This document shows, in pieces, positions 1 to 7,414 of a stretch of 10,345 bases of DNA. The number at the start of each line of letters is the position of its first letter. The first letter of the stretch is position 1. The translations under genes were made by a program, and so were the position numbers. The DNA is from an uncultured Desulfomonile sp. (GTDB lineage: Bacteria > Desulfobacterota > Desulfomonilia > Desulfomonilales > Desulfomonilaceae). The notes beneath the pieces were generated by a model, which saw only the letters and a program-made list of their open reading frames with translations, was not told where the DNA came from and did no database searches. The stretch lies in the NCBI GenBank assembly GCA_937915285.1, contig CALDNG010000408.1, positions 1 through 10,345 of the forward strand, written 5' to 3'.

Positions 1-25
1 TCCCTACACGACGCTCTTCCGATCT
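1..25. other. Illumina sequencing-adapter remnant
   Basis: These 25 bases equal the 3' end of the standard Illumina read-1 adapter (TCCCTACACGAC...CTTCCGATCT). They sit exactly at the window edge and end at the adapter's terminal GATCT, so genuine genomic sequence starts at base 26. This is an untrimmed library artefact and shows that the window begins at a contig end. Bases 26-211 that follow hold no gene I can support. Confidence 0.96.
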
Positions 26-211
26 AGGGGCCATGAATCTGACACCGGGAATATTGAGCGTCTGCATGTTTACTCAACAGGCCCTAATTTTACAAGTAAT
101 AAGAAATGGGTTCAGCCCGTAAAAAGAACTTTGTCTTTTCTGAACAAGCGTCTGGATGTATGCCCCTTTTAGGGTCAGATTTCATAAATGTCGGTAGAAA
201 CCATTTATTGA

Positions 212-916
212 TTACATGAGCGAAAATTCCACAGCGGCCTCGGAATGTATCTCAGCAGTATTGAAAAGCGGTATTTCCACATCCTTCTCTCTGACAAGGA
301 ATGGAATTTCGGTGCATCCCAGAATAACTGCCTGAACATTTTTTTCTCGGGATAGGCGATGGATTATTTTTACAAACTCTGCCTTAGATTCAGCCAGAAA
401 TTTGCCCACGCATAACTCGTCGAAAATGACATCGTTTATATATTCTCTTTCGGTCTTGCTCGGTGTAACAATCTTGAGACCAAACCTGTGTTCCAGACGT
501 TCGCGGTAGAAGTGGTGAGCCATGGTGTATTCAGTCCCGAGAAGTCCCACGCGGCTAAAACCTCTCTCCACAACCCTGGCGCCTGTTGAGTCCGCAATAT
601 GCAGGACCGGTAAACCTACACTGTTTTCGATCAGGTGAGCGGTGGAATTCATAGTGTTGGAGGCTATAACAATGAATTCCGCCCCCCCACCTTTAAGTCT
701 TTGAGCCGCTGATATCATGATCTCTGTGAGATGTTTCCAGTTTGCACGCTGGCCAAGCCTTTCCTGTTCCGAGAATGGCCCGAAAGGGATTGAATACATA
801 ATGATATCGGCCGAATTAAGCCCGCCGAGACGATCCCTGACCATTTCGTTGATGAGACGATAGTATTCCATGGATGAAAGCCAGCTTATTCCACCTATTA
901 TGCCAATAGTTTTCAT
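212..916 (-). CDS. Aspartate/glutamate racemase family protein (RacD/YgeA-like)
   Basis: Cytoplasmic protein of 234 residues, close to the usual family length of about 230. The family is cofactor-independent and interconverts L- and D-aspartate or glutamate using a pair of acid/base residues, one in each half of the protein. Visible family marks are the N-terminal MKTIGIIGGISW strand and loop, SNTMN at residues 86-90, and GCTEIPFL around Cys201, the second catalytic Cys. The first catalytic position, usually Cys in C-N-T-x-H, is Ser86, and the His after NTM is Asn90. E. coli YgeA (L-specific Asp/Glu racemase) also keeps only the second Cys and has Thr at the first site, so activity is possible but substrate and direction are uncertain. 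I chose the ATG at 916 because GGAGG lies five bases before it. An ATG at 928 is in frame but has no such site. The gene lies 136 bases downstream of the hybrid kinase on the same strand, and I saw no convincing terminator or promoter in that gap. Family is sure; substrate is not. Confidence 0.88.
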   Translation of the reverse strand: MKTIGIIGGISWLSSMEYYRLINEMVRDRLGGLNSADIIMYSIPFGPFSEQERLGQRANWKHLTEIMISAAQRLKGGGAEFIVIASNTMNSTAHLIENSVGLPVLHIADSTGARVVERGFSRVGLLGTEYTMAHHFYRERLEHRFGLKIVTPSKTEREYINDVIFDELCVGKFLAESKAEFVKIIHRLSREKNVQAVILGCTEIPFLVREKDVEIPLFNTAEIHSEAAVEFSLM

Positions 917-921
917 TCGAT

Positions 922-926
922 CCTCC
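922..926 (-). promoter_or_regulatory. Ribosome binding site deciding the racemase start
   Basis: GGAGG on the minus strand, five bases before the ATG at 916. It overlaps the alternative upstream ATG at 928, which makes the downstream start much more likely. Confidence 0.8.
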
Positions 927-1052
927 ATCCTGTGTGGTCGGCCATCCAGGAACTACAACAAATTGTATCAGTGTTGGAACCGTATTGAGGGATGGACGCT
1001 ACCGTAAATATAACTTATGGGCTATCACAAATCATGCCGGAAACTCATGGGA

Positions 1053-4000
1053 TCAGGAATTCTTGTTCCATTGGGCTTCTGTTAACAACCCATTTATGGT
1101 CTTGAACAGATCTACTTTAGATATAGGCTTTGAAACATAGGCGTCCATACCTGCTTTCCGGCAAGCTTCCTGATCACTTTTGAAGGCATGGGCAGTAAGG
1201 GCAATAATAGGTACTCTCCTGCCAGATTCCCGCTCCGTTTCCCTGATTTTCCTGGTAGCCTCCAAACCATCCATCTCTGGCATCTGGACGTCCATGAGAA
1301 TAATGTCAAATTCATCAGATTTATATTTGTCCAGAGCTTCTAGCCCGTTTTTTGCCAGGGTTACTGAATGTCCTTCCTTCTTGAGTATCAAGGACGCAAG
1401 TTTCTGATTTACCACGTTGTCCTCGACCAGAAGAATTCTCAACGGTCCTGCGATTGCTAACTGTTCTTTCTCTGAAGATAGAGATTCGGGCTTCTTTCCC
1501 TCCGGCCGCAGCGCAAGTGAAATAGTACGTAGAAGATTCCTGTAATCCAACGGCTTACGCAAATAGGTTTCAATCTCCAGTTCAGGGCAGCGTTCGCAAA
1601 AGTTTTCATCATCAACTGAGGAAATCATGATTATTTTCATGTTTGAGTTGGCCGGGTCATTTCGGATCATTTCAACGAACCTGAAGCCATCTATTTCAGG
1701 CATCATGACATCTATCAGCGCCAAAAGGACACGATCCCCAGATGATCCTAGCCTATCAAGGATATCTACTGCTTCCGATGCTGATGAAGCCATGAGTGGA
1801 ACCATTCCATATCTCTCAAGGGTTGATCTCAGAATCTTTCGATTTACTTCATTATCATCCACAACAAGTATCCTGGCGCCTCTGACGACACTGAGGTCCT
1901 TGCGGCGATCTTCCTCAGACACACCTTGACCTACCCCTAGCCTGCAGGTAAAATGAAATACACTACCTTTGCCAGGCTCACTCTCCACTGTTATTCTTCC
2001 CTTCATCATTTCAACCAACTGGCTGGTGATAGCCAATCCAAGGCCCGTCCCGCCGAACTTCCTGGTCGTGGATGAATCTGCCTGAATAAACGGTTTGAAT
2101 ATTATTTCCTGGTCTTCAGTGGAAATCCCGATTCCTGTGTCTCTCACTTCAAACCCAAGTTCCAATTCGTCGTTTGTGTGCGATATGAGACCTACCTGAA
2201 TTGATATCTCACCTTGTTCCGTGAACTTTATGGCGTTTCCAAGGAGATTGACGATCACCTGGCGCAGTCGCCCCAAATCACCTGAAACAACATCAGGAAC
2301 TTCCTCAGAAACCTCGCAGGTAATTTCAATATTCCTGCCCTGAGTCTTGACTGCAAGAGATTTTTGGATTTCTTCCAGAAAATCCCTAATCCTGAAATCG
2401 CTATAGTCGAGATCAAGCTTGCCTGCCTCTATTTTTGAAAAATCCAGTATGTTGTTTATTAACGAAAGAAGAGATTCAGCGGAATAATTGACTAGATGCA
2501 AATGATCCCGTTGCTCGTCTGTCAGGTCACTATCTAGTACAACATTGGTCATGCCCAGAATGCCATTGAGAGGTGTCCTGATTTCATGACTCATCATTGC
2601 CAGAAAATCACTCTTGGCTCTGTTCGCCCTTTCAGCTTCTTCACGAGCAGCGACGTAATGCGTCACGTCGATGATGTTCAGGATGACCCCTCGGTACGTC
2701 TTTGCATCCAGTATCGGCTGAACCCTGAGAGAAGCGTGCATCCCCATTATCTTTCGACTAATCGTCTGAGCTTCACTCTTGACCCCGTTTTTGAAATCCT
2801 CAATCAATGGCATGATGACTTCGGCTATCTCTGGATCTGGAAGGACTTCCCACAGGCTCTTTCCTGAAATTGATTCACGCTCCATCCCGGCCTTCTGCAA
2901 ATACCAGGGGTTGACCTCAGTGATAATGTCAGAGGCATTTGCCAGCAGAACACCCTCATCCATGCTCTCAATCATAGATCTTAGCTTGCCCGCTTCTGTA
3001 GATGCCTTTTCATGAGCCTGTGTCAATGACAGCTCTGCCATTTTCCATGCTGTCACATCCACAAAAACTGCAAGCAGACCGTCTTTCAGGATTATGCCGG
3101 AAACTTCCACAATACGTGTTTCGCCATTCTTGCATGTTACGCTGTGCTCTAGAGGCCCAATAACCGCGTTTTCCTTCAGGGCTATCTGTTCAGCCTGCGT
3201 CCAGGTCTCCACAACGGACTGGCGGTACCTATCGTCCGGGTAAACCGTAAGCCACCACTCCTTCAGTGTGGGCAAATCCTCATCGGTGTACCCAAAGACT
3301 TCCACAAACCTGTCGTTTACATAATCCAACTGGCGCTCAATATTCATGAAACACATTGGTATAGGAGCGAACTGAATGAGTCGGCGGAATCTCTGTTCGC
3401 TCTCCTTTCGAATATCTTCTGCACGTTTTCGGTCAGTTATGTCTATGAAGGTTACCACTGCTCCTATGACAGAGCCGTCCTTCATTTGAGGATAGGACCA
3501 ATATTCTACTGGAAAGCTGGTACCGTCTGCCTTCCAGAAAACCTCGTCCTCTACATGTATGCCCTCCCCGGCTCTGTAGGCCTTGTAAATCAGGCACTCT
3601 TCTGACGCATAATTTGTTCCGTCGGCCCGGGTATGATGAATGAGGCTATGCATGTTTTTACCGATCAATTGTTCCTGATGATCCAAGCCTAAAATGCGCA
3701 AACAAGCTGGATTGCAGAAGATGCAGTTACCGAGGGTATCAATGCCATAAATGGCCTCAGCAGTTGAATCCAGAATCAGGCTGAGTTTGTCCTGACTCTC
3801 CCTGAGAGCTTCAGCCGCCAGTTTTCTTTCCGTGATGTCCTTTGCTATTCCCCGAAATTCAACTACGTTCCTGTTGGAATCAAGGATCGGAACGGATGAG
3901 CTTTCGAAGGTCCTGATGGAACCGTCCGAGTGTTTCAACCGTATTTCGACGTCATTCCATCCATGCAGCTCCAGGGCGCAGCTTTTAATCATTTTGTCGA

Positions 4001-6026
4001 ACAGCTCTACTTCAGACGTCTCGACAAAAGTATAAACCTTTGAATTTATGACTTCCGATAACTCATACCCGAGAAGTTTGCCAATGGCCGGATTGCTGTA
4101 TCTTATGTAACCTTCACCGTCCAGAGCCCATATCCAGTCCGGGGTTGTCTCCACCAAGCCCCTGTATTTTTCCTCACTGAACTTCAGAGCCTCCTCCAAC
4201 TGCATGCGGTAACTGATGTCGCGAACTATCGCTTGAACGTAGACCTTGTCATTCAATGACATAGCGCTCAGAGCAACGTCTGCGTCAAAGGTGGATCCGT
4301 CTTTACGCAGGTGTTTCCAGTTGAAAGTCTTCGATCCCGACGATATTGCGTCCTTGAGGTAGAGGTCTTCCCTTTCAATGGAGTCAAATCCATCCGGTTG
4401 TCTGGGCGGCGAGAAATCCGAAGGTGTACGGCCTATTATGTCATTTTTATCGCTATAGCCAAATAGCTGCAGGGTCTTGGAATTGCATTCTATTATAGTT
4501 GGGCCATCCAGGATGAATATGGCGTCATTGGCAGTTTCGAAGAGGGACCTAAACCTCTGCTCACTCAGTCTTAAAGCCTGTTCCACCTCGATGCGGTCTG
4601 TTATATCTTCGAAGATCCCAAGAACTCCGGTGACCTGGCCCAGTCTGTCCCTGTAGGGAACCTTGACGGTATGGACCCACCGCTGCTGCCCGTCCAATTC
4701 GTAGACTTCATTGAAATCTCTTACCCTGCCCGATTTAATTACATCACGATCGTCAGCCTGATAAACCTTGGCAAGTTCAGGAGGGTGAAATGAAAAATCA
4801 TTCTTTCCTACAATATCGGCAGGATTGATGCCGAGGTCTGAGGCATAGTTCCTGTTGCAGGAAATGTAGACTGAATTTTCGTCCTTGAGGAAAATTCTTT
4901 GGGGGAGATGCTCTACCAGATTTCGTTGATGCGCTTCACTCTCCCTGAGTTGGTGGGTAAGTCGCTCAGCCATTTGAACAGCGTTGTGTTTCGTGTTTAT
5001 CAGCGACATCGAGAGCCCGAAAAGCAGAAGGCTTATAGCGGTTCCGCTACCGAGGGTTATCCATACTTTGGCAAGTGATATGTCAGAGCCGACCTTGGAA
5101 AATTTTAGAGTCCACGGAGTTCCATTGAAATTGACCTGCGCTTCCTCTGAGAAAATGGGCGATGTTCCATCGGCAGCGGATGACTGACTGTCGTAGAGGA
5201 TGTCCCTTGGGCCTGGATTGTCGCCATCATAGACCTGGAGACGAATTCGTGACACTTCCTCGGATTCCCAGCCGCCAAGAATGCCTCTCATCAAGTCAGT
5301 CATTCTGTAGGGGCTATATACCCAGCCGACCAGGGCTTCTCTACGAGCTTTCACAGTGTCGTTCGGCTTGCCCTTAGCATATACCGGAACGTACATCAGG
5401 GCGCCTGCCTGAACATCGGTCTCTGTTTCCTGTACCAGCAAGACCTTTCCGGAAAGGGCCGCCCTGTTTTCATCCCTGGCGCGCTCCATGGCCGCACGTC
5501 TTACCGGTTCGGAAAACATGTCATAGCCAAAGGCCCTGAGATTTCTCTTTTCAAAGGGTTCAAGAAAGATGATCGATGAGTAGACGGCTCTCACGCCCTC
5601 GGGTTTGACAACATAGTCCGGGAAGCCCTCTCCTCTAACCTCCTGAACGTGCTGCGCCAAATGATCAGGTTGTATCAGAAGGGAAAATCCTACTCCCTGA
5701 ATACCGGGAAAGTTGTTTTCAAGGTTGAGTCGCTTTACAAAAGTGCCCCATTTCTGGCGATTCACTGTTTCAAGCGAATCGAAAAAGGCTGCCCCGGCAA
5801 GAAGGATTTGTTCGTGCGCTCTTAGCCTGTCCACAATCCTGCCACGAATTTCGTTGCAAGCAAAAACGAATTCCTGCCTCGCCACTACATCTACATCAGA
5901 CTTGACATAAAACGTAGCCATCACAGTGAAAAAGATTGCAGCCACTAGTATTGCCCATGCGGGCCACAATATGCGGTGGGATGGAATATCGGAAGTCTCA
6001 GATGGTAGATCGTTGATACGTTTCAC
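1053..6026 (-). CDS. CHASE / six-PAS hybrid histidine kinase with two receiver domains
   Basis: A 1657-residue inner-membrane sensor kinase. Order: membrane helix about 19-41; extracytoplasmic CHASE ligand-binding domain about 45-310; second helix about 319-345; PAS domains at about 362-478, 486-606, 616-735, 742-866, 875-995 and 1011-1125; HisKA with phospho-acceptor His1147 in [11 protein letters not shown]; ATPase domain with N-box Asn1264, G1 box DTGIG 1296-1300 and G2 box GGTGLGL 1325-1331; receiver 1 with Asp1390/Asp1391, phospho-acceptor Asp1439, Ser1469 and Lys1491; receiver 2 with Glu1535/Asp1536, Asp1579, Thr1611 and Lys1633. Kinase and both receivers keep their key residues, so all look active. 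There is no HPt domain at the C terminus, so output needs a separate HPt protein or direct transfer. PAS4 is rich in Cys and His (Cys768, 771, 775, 811; His797, 798). Translation starts at GTG with GGAGG four bases upstream. The ligand is unknown. The UspA-like gene is 301 bases upstream and the racemase gene 136 bases downstream on the same strand. No DNA-binding output is present. Confidence 0.96.
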   Translation of the reverse strand: MKRINDLPSETSDIPSHRILWPAWAILVAAIFFTVMATFYVKSDVDVVARQEFVFACNEIRGRIVDRLRAHEQILLAGAAFFDSLETVNRQKWGTFVKRLNLENNFPGIQGVGFSLLIQPDHLAQHVQEVRGEGFPDYVVKPEGVRAVYSSIIFLEPFEKRNLRAFGYDMFSEPVRRAAMERARDENRAALSGKVLLVQETETDVQAGALMYVPVYAKGKPNDTVKARREALVGWVYSPYRMTDLMRGILGGWESEEVSRIRLQVYDGDNPGPRDILYDSQSSAADGTSPIFSEEAQVNFNGTPWTLKFSKVGSDISLAKVWITLGSGTAISLLLFGLSMSLINTKHNAVQMAERLTHQLRESEAHQRNLVEHLPQRIFLKDENSVYISCNRNYASDLGINPADIVGKNDFSFHPPELAKVYQADDRDVIKSGRVRDFNEVYELDGQQRWVHTVKVPYRDRLGQVTGVLGIFEDITDRIEVEQALRLSEQRFRSLFETANDAIFILDGPTIIECNSKTLQLFGYSDKNDIIGRTPSDFSPPRQPDGFDSIEREDLYLKDAISSGSKTFNWKHLRKDGSTFDADVALSAMSLNDKVYVQAIVRDISYRMQLEEALKFSEEKYRGLVETTPDWIWALDGEGYIRYSNPAIGKLLGYELSEVINSKVYTFVETSEVELFDKMIKSCALELHGWNDVEIRLKHSDGSIRTFESSSVPILDSNRNVVEFRGIAKDITERKLAAEALRESQDKLSLILDSTAEAIYGIDTLGNCIFCNPACLRILGLDHQEQLIGKNMHSLIHHTRADGTNYASEECLIYKAYRAGEGIHVEDEVFWKADGTSFPVEYWSYPQMKDGSVIGAVVTFIDITDRKRAEDIRKESEQRFRRLIQFAPIPMCFMNIERQLDYVNDRFVEVFGYTDEDLPTLKEWWLTVYPDDRYRQSVVETWTQAEQIALKENAVIGPLEHSVTCKNGETRIVEVSGIILKDGLLAVFVDVTAWKMAELSLTQAHEKASTEAGKLRSMIESMDEGVLLANASDIITEVNPWYLQKAGMERESISGKSLWEVLPDPEIAEVIMPLIEDFKNGVKSEAQTISRKIMGMHASLRVQPILDAKTYRGVILNIIDVTHYVAAREEAERANRAKSDFLAMMSHEIRTPLNGILGMTNVVLDSDLTDEQRDHLHLVNYSAESLLSLINNILDFSKIEAGKLDLDYSDFRIRDFLEEIQKSLAVKTQGRNIEITCEVSEEVPDVVSGDLGRLRQVIVNLLGNAIKFTEQGEISIQVGLISHTNDELELGFEVRDTGIGISTEDQEIIFKPFIQADSSTTRKFGGTGLGLAITSQLVEMMKGRITVESEPGKGSVFHFTCRLGVGQGVSEEDRRKDLSVVRGARILVVDDNEVNRKILRSTLERYGMVPLMASSASEAVDILDRLGSSGDRVLLALIDVMMPEIDGFRFVEMIRNDPANSNMKIIMISSVDDENFCERCPELEIETYLRKPLDYRNLLRTISLALRPEGKKPESLSSEKEQLAIAGPLRILLVEDNVVNQKLASLILKKEGHSVTLAKNGLEALDKYKSDEFDIILMDVQMPEMDGLEATRKIRETERESGRRVPIIALTAHAFKSDQEACRKAGMDAYVSKPISKVDLFKTINGLLTEAQWNKNS

Positions 6027-6030
6027 GAAT

Positions 6031-6035
6031 CCTCC
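6031..6035 (-). promoter_or_regulatory. Ribosome binding site for the GTG start of the hybrid kinase
   Basis: GGAGG on the minus strand, four bases before the GTG at 6026. It supports this non-ATG start, which also places the first membrane helix at residue 19 as expected for a membrane sensor. Confidence 0.75.
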
Positions 6036-6123
6036 AATTCTGACAGGGGCAGGAGGCAGTGTAAATCTTTCCAGAATTACGGCGTTGATTTAAAAAGATG
6101 CCGTCTGTGTTTGAGTGAACCTT

Positions 6124-6165
6124 AGGATTATGTGTTTGTCAACTCATTATGGTAACACAAATCCT
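6124..6165. repeat. Imperfect inverted repeat, 12-bp arms, upstream of the hybrid kinase
   Basis: Left arm 6124-6136 (AGGATTATGTGTT) pairs with right arm 6154-6165 (AACACAAATCCT). This gives 12 paired bases with a single unpaired A at 6130 and a 17-base loop. No T-run follows on either strand, so an intrinsic terminator is unlikely. It lies about 100-140 bases before the kinase start and its loop contains the candidate -10 box, so an operator or leader structure is possible. Confidence 0.6.
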
Positions 6166-6173
6166 GGTCACAA
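6146..6173 (-). promoter_or_regulatory. Weak candidate sigma-70 promoter for the hybrid kinase
   Basis: On the minus strand TTGTGA (6173-6168; 4 of 6 to TTGACA) is followed after 16 bases by CATAAT (6151-6146; 5 of 6 to TATAAT). A start site near 6139 would leave a leader of about 110 bases. Matches of this quality are common by chance. The position inside the inverted repeat is the only extra support. Confidence 0.25.
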
Positions 6174-6327
6174 GAGTTTAAAACGACGCCACAACAAAAC
6201 AATTCTATTTGCAACAGGTTTTATACGAAAAATCGAGGTATTACGTGTGGAGAGCAGTCGGTGTTGGCTAGAAAGCTTGATAGAAAAGGCTGGTCATATC
6301 CGGCAGCGCTGTAGGATGAAATAGATT

Positions 6328-7023
6328 CTAGCCGATGGGCTGGGCCTGGAGTCTGTCAAGAACGGTCATCAGTGGCACGGAAAGCCTTCTCGAAAGTCCT
6401 TTTAGAAAATCTTTGTGATTTGCTGAGTTCAAATTTTCTGAATAACCTTCCTTCGAATCAAGAACCACGGCAGAAACTTCCTGATGCCTTTTTACATAGT
6501 TCAAGAGCTTGGAATCGATGTGTCCCAATCTAATGGTGAGTTTAGGCATCGAAGTCTGCAAATCACATTTCTGAAGCAATTGGACTATGTTGGTGACGGC
6601 CTCCGACATTCTGCCCCCTAGGACTTCAATTGATTCCGGACTCGATGGAGGACTTATTACCTGCAAGATGTCCAACTGAGATTTGGTCCTGTCACAAAGG
6701 TTTTTGGCATAATTAAAAGCCGCTTCCCTTGGAAATTCGCCTTCAATGACTAGCAGAACAGTCCTGACACCATGTGATTTCATAAAACTTCTGGCTTCCC
6801 TGAATAAAGATTCCTCTGCAAATGTGATGGCGGCCATCGGTTTATCAATAGATTCCTGGATTAGGCTGGATAGATCAGCTTCCATAGCCTCGGTATCTTC
6901 CTGGGATTTTCCTTCATGACTCAGGGAATCTGATAAAAACTGGGCGGCGGTTTCACGTTCGCCCGATTCGGCGAATGTTATGGCGTTAAGCATAGCGGTG
7001 ATTTTTTTCCTGGTCTTTTTCAT
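6328..7023 (-). CDS. UspA-like universal-stress-protein fold, function unknown
   Basis: A soluble 231-residue protein. Residues about 86-225 read as one Usp-type alpha/beta domain: strand RTVLLVIEGEF (87-97), helix REAAFNYAKNLCDRT, strand QLDILQVI, then near the end a strand and loop AVVLDSKEG (185-193) and a final strand VPLMTVLD (216-223). The usual Usp ATP-binding signature G-x2-G-x9-G-(S/T) is not visible after the late strand, so this is probably a non-nucleotide-binding member or a partner-binding variant. The charged N-terminal 85 residues are separate and contain AITFAE twice (14-19 and 65-70). The start at 7023 is chosen because GGGAGG lies six bases before it. An in-frame ATG at 7176 lacks a site and lies upstream of the predicted transcription start. 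The gene is divergent from a sigma-54 two-component operon and has its own candidate -24/-12 promoter, so it is a likely target of that regulator. Fold assignment is fairly sure; the role is not known. Confidence 0.75.
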   Translation of the reverse strand: MKKTRKKITAMLNAITFAESGERETAAQFLSDSLSHEGKSQEDTEAMEADLSSLIQESIDKPMAAITFAEESLFREARSFMKSHGVRTVLLVIEGEFPREAAFNYAKNLCDRTKSQLDILQVISPPSSPESIEVLGGRMSEAVTNIVQLLQKCDLQTSMPKLTIRLGHIDSKLLNYVKRHQEVSAVVLDSKEGYSENLNSANHKDFLKGLSRRLSVPLMTVLDRLQAQPIG

Positions 7024-7029
7024 GATAAA

Positions 7030-7035
7030 CCTCCC
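7030..7035 (-). promoter_or_regulatory. Ribosome binding site deciding the UspA-like start
   Basis: GGGAGG on the minus strand, six bases before the ATG at 7023. The strong match argues against the longer in-frame start at 7176, which would add 51 residues without resemblance to the family. Confidence 0.85.
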
Positions 7036-7055
7036 TGAGTCGTTCACCGACACGA

Positions 7056-7071
7056 TACAAGAATGGCGCCA
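7056..7071 (-). promoter_or_regulatory. Candidate sigma-54 (-24/-12) promoter of the UspA-like gene
   Basis: Minus strand TGGCGC-N5-TTGTA. The -24 element is strong (TGGC) and the spacing GG-N10-G is exact, but the -12 element has T where C is nearly always found. Predicted transcription start is about 7045, giving a leader of about 22 bases that holds the ribosome binding site. A weaker alternative lies at 7097-7112 on the same strand. Confidence rests partly on the adjacent sigma-54 activator gene and on the palindromes about 100-200 bases upstream. Confidence 0.5.
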
Positions 7072-7138
7072 AAAAGAATTATTCACTAAAAACGTCTGCG
7101 AGCACTCTGCCCATTGGGATTGCAACATCATGACACTG

Positions 7139-7151
7139 TTGCGAATTGCAA
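7139..7151. promoter_or_regulatory. Palindrome TTGC-N5-GCAA, copy 1 (putative activator binding site)
   Basis: TTGC-GAATT-GCAA, centred at 7145, about 100 bases upstream of the predicted UspA-like start site. A further half-site, TTGCAAC, lies at 7120-7126 and forms an inverted pair with GTTGC at 7138-7142. Enhancer sites of NtrC-type regulators are typically short palindromes at such distances. Confidence 0.6.
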
Positions 7152-7224
7152 TAACACGGTTGATAATTGTGACCATTCTTATGTTAAAGTGTAATTACAG
7201 CAGGTTAGGTTCATTGCGTTTTTG

Positions 7225-7237
7225 TTGCAAACGGCAA
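7225..7237. promoter_or_regulatory. Palindrome TTGC-N5-GCAA, copy 2 (putative activator binding site)
   Basis: TTGC-AAACG-GCAA, centred at 7231, only 15 bp centre to centre from copy 3. It lies about 135 bases upstream of the predicted start site of the kinase-regulator operon. Confidence 0.6.
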
Positions 7238-7239
7238 TA

Positions 7240-7252
7240 TTGCATTATGCAA
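7240..7252. promoter_or_regulatory. Palindrome TTGC-N5-GCAA, copy 3 (putative activator binding site)
   Basis: TTGC-ATTAT-GCAA, centred at 7246. It is the most symmetric copy, with TTGCAT and ATGCAA flanking a single central T. It also overlaps a perfect 10-bp palindrome GCAATATTGC at 7234-7243 that bridges copies 2 and 3. The centre is about 120 bases upstream of the predicted kinase start site. Confidence 0.65.
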
Positions 7253-7300
7253 CATTAGCCGCCAGGTGACAGGATACAACCCAAAGAGTATTGCTAGTAA

Positions 7301-7313
7301 CATCAGCATGTTA
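7301..7313 (+). promoter_or_regulatory. Candidate IHF binding site
   Basis: CATCAGCATGTTA matches the relaxed IHF consensus WATCAR-N4-TTR at every defined base except the first (C for W). It lies between palindromes 2/3 and the -24/-12 element, about 60 bases upstream of the predicted start site. That is the place where IHF bends DNA to bring an enhancer-bound activator to sigma-54 polymerase. The same bases are part of a perfect inverted repeat TAACAT-N4-ATGTTA (7298-7313), so another dimeric regulator is an alternative reading. Confidence 0.45.
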
Positions 7314-7339
7314 GTCATCCGCAACATAATCAGAATACA

Positions 7340-7355
7340 TGGAATGAGATTTGCT
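7340..7355 (+). promoter_or_regulatory. Candidate sigma-54 (-24/-12) promoter of the kinase-regulator operon
   Basis: TGGAATGAGATTTGCT has GG at 7341-7342 and GC at 7353-7354 with exactly ten bases between, plus the full TTTGCT form of the -12 element. The bases after TGG in the -24 element depart from the TGGCAC consensus. Predicted transcription start is about 7366, leaving a leader of about 49 bases to the ATG at 7415. It was the only plus-strand GG-N10-GC in the divergent gap that I found. Its position and the sigma-54 activator in the same operon suggest autoregulation. Confidence 0.6.
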
Positions 7356-7402
7356 TCGATGCTATCGTCGCCGGATTCACGGGGTCTTAAATGGATCAAA
7401 CG

Positions 7403-7407
7403 AAGGA
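7403..7407 (+). promoter_or_regulatory. Ribosome binding site deciding the sensor kinase start
   Basis: AAGGA seven bases before the ATG at 7415. The in-frame ATG at 7391 has only GGGG six bases upstream and no proper Shine-Dalgarno core, so 7415 is preferred. The two starts differ by eight residues. Confidence 0.65.
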
Positions 7408-7414
7408 CTTTTCA

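Larger units (their letters stand above)
6027..6327. other. 301-bp intergenic gap between UspA-like gene and hybrid kinase
   Basis: No coding sequence is supported here. The gap holds the kinase ribosome binding site, an imperfect inverted repeat (6124-6165) and a weak sigma-70-like promoter. A TTGCAAC half-site at 6209-6215 resembles one arm of the palindromes in the divergent control region, but it has no matching second arm. I found no -24/-12 element (GG-N10-GC) on the minus strand, so the kinase does not look sigma-54 dependent. No clear intrinsic terminator follows the UspA-like gene. Confidence 0.6.

Noticed and set aside
110..145. GTTCAG/CTGAAC inverted repeat as terminator after the racemase gene
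   Set aside because: Only six pairs with a 24-base loop and no following T-run in the sense of transcription.
934..1140. 68-codon plus-strand frame between racemase and kinase genes
   Set aside because: Overlaps the end of the hybrid kinase gene antisense, lacks a ribosome binding site and resembles nothing known to me.
6079..6104. ACGGC/GCCGT hairpin in the hybrid kinase leader
   Set aside because: Five pairs only with a 16-base loop; expected by chance.
6114..6142. Perfect TTGACA (minus strand, 6142-6137) as -35 box of the hybrid kinase
   Set aside because: No acceptable -10 box at 16-18 bases; the best is TTCACT, 3 of 6.
7097..7112. Second GG-N10-GC match on the minus strand upstream of the UspA-like gene
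   Set aside because: The invariant GG and GC are correctly spaced, but the rest of both elements fits poorly (GGGCAGA and TCGCA). Kept only as an alternative to 7056-7071.
7152..7165. Second IHF site (TATCAA then TTA, minus strand)
   Set aside because: The spacer is five bases instead of four, and it is not between the palindromes and the UspA-like promoter.
7024..7176. Longer form of the UspA-like protein starting at 7176
   Set aside because: No ribosome binding site before 7176, a strong one before 7023, and the predicted transcription start (about 7045) lies downstream of 7176. The extra 51 residues show no family resemblance.
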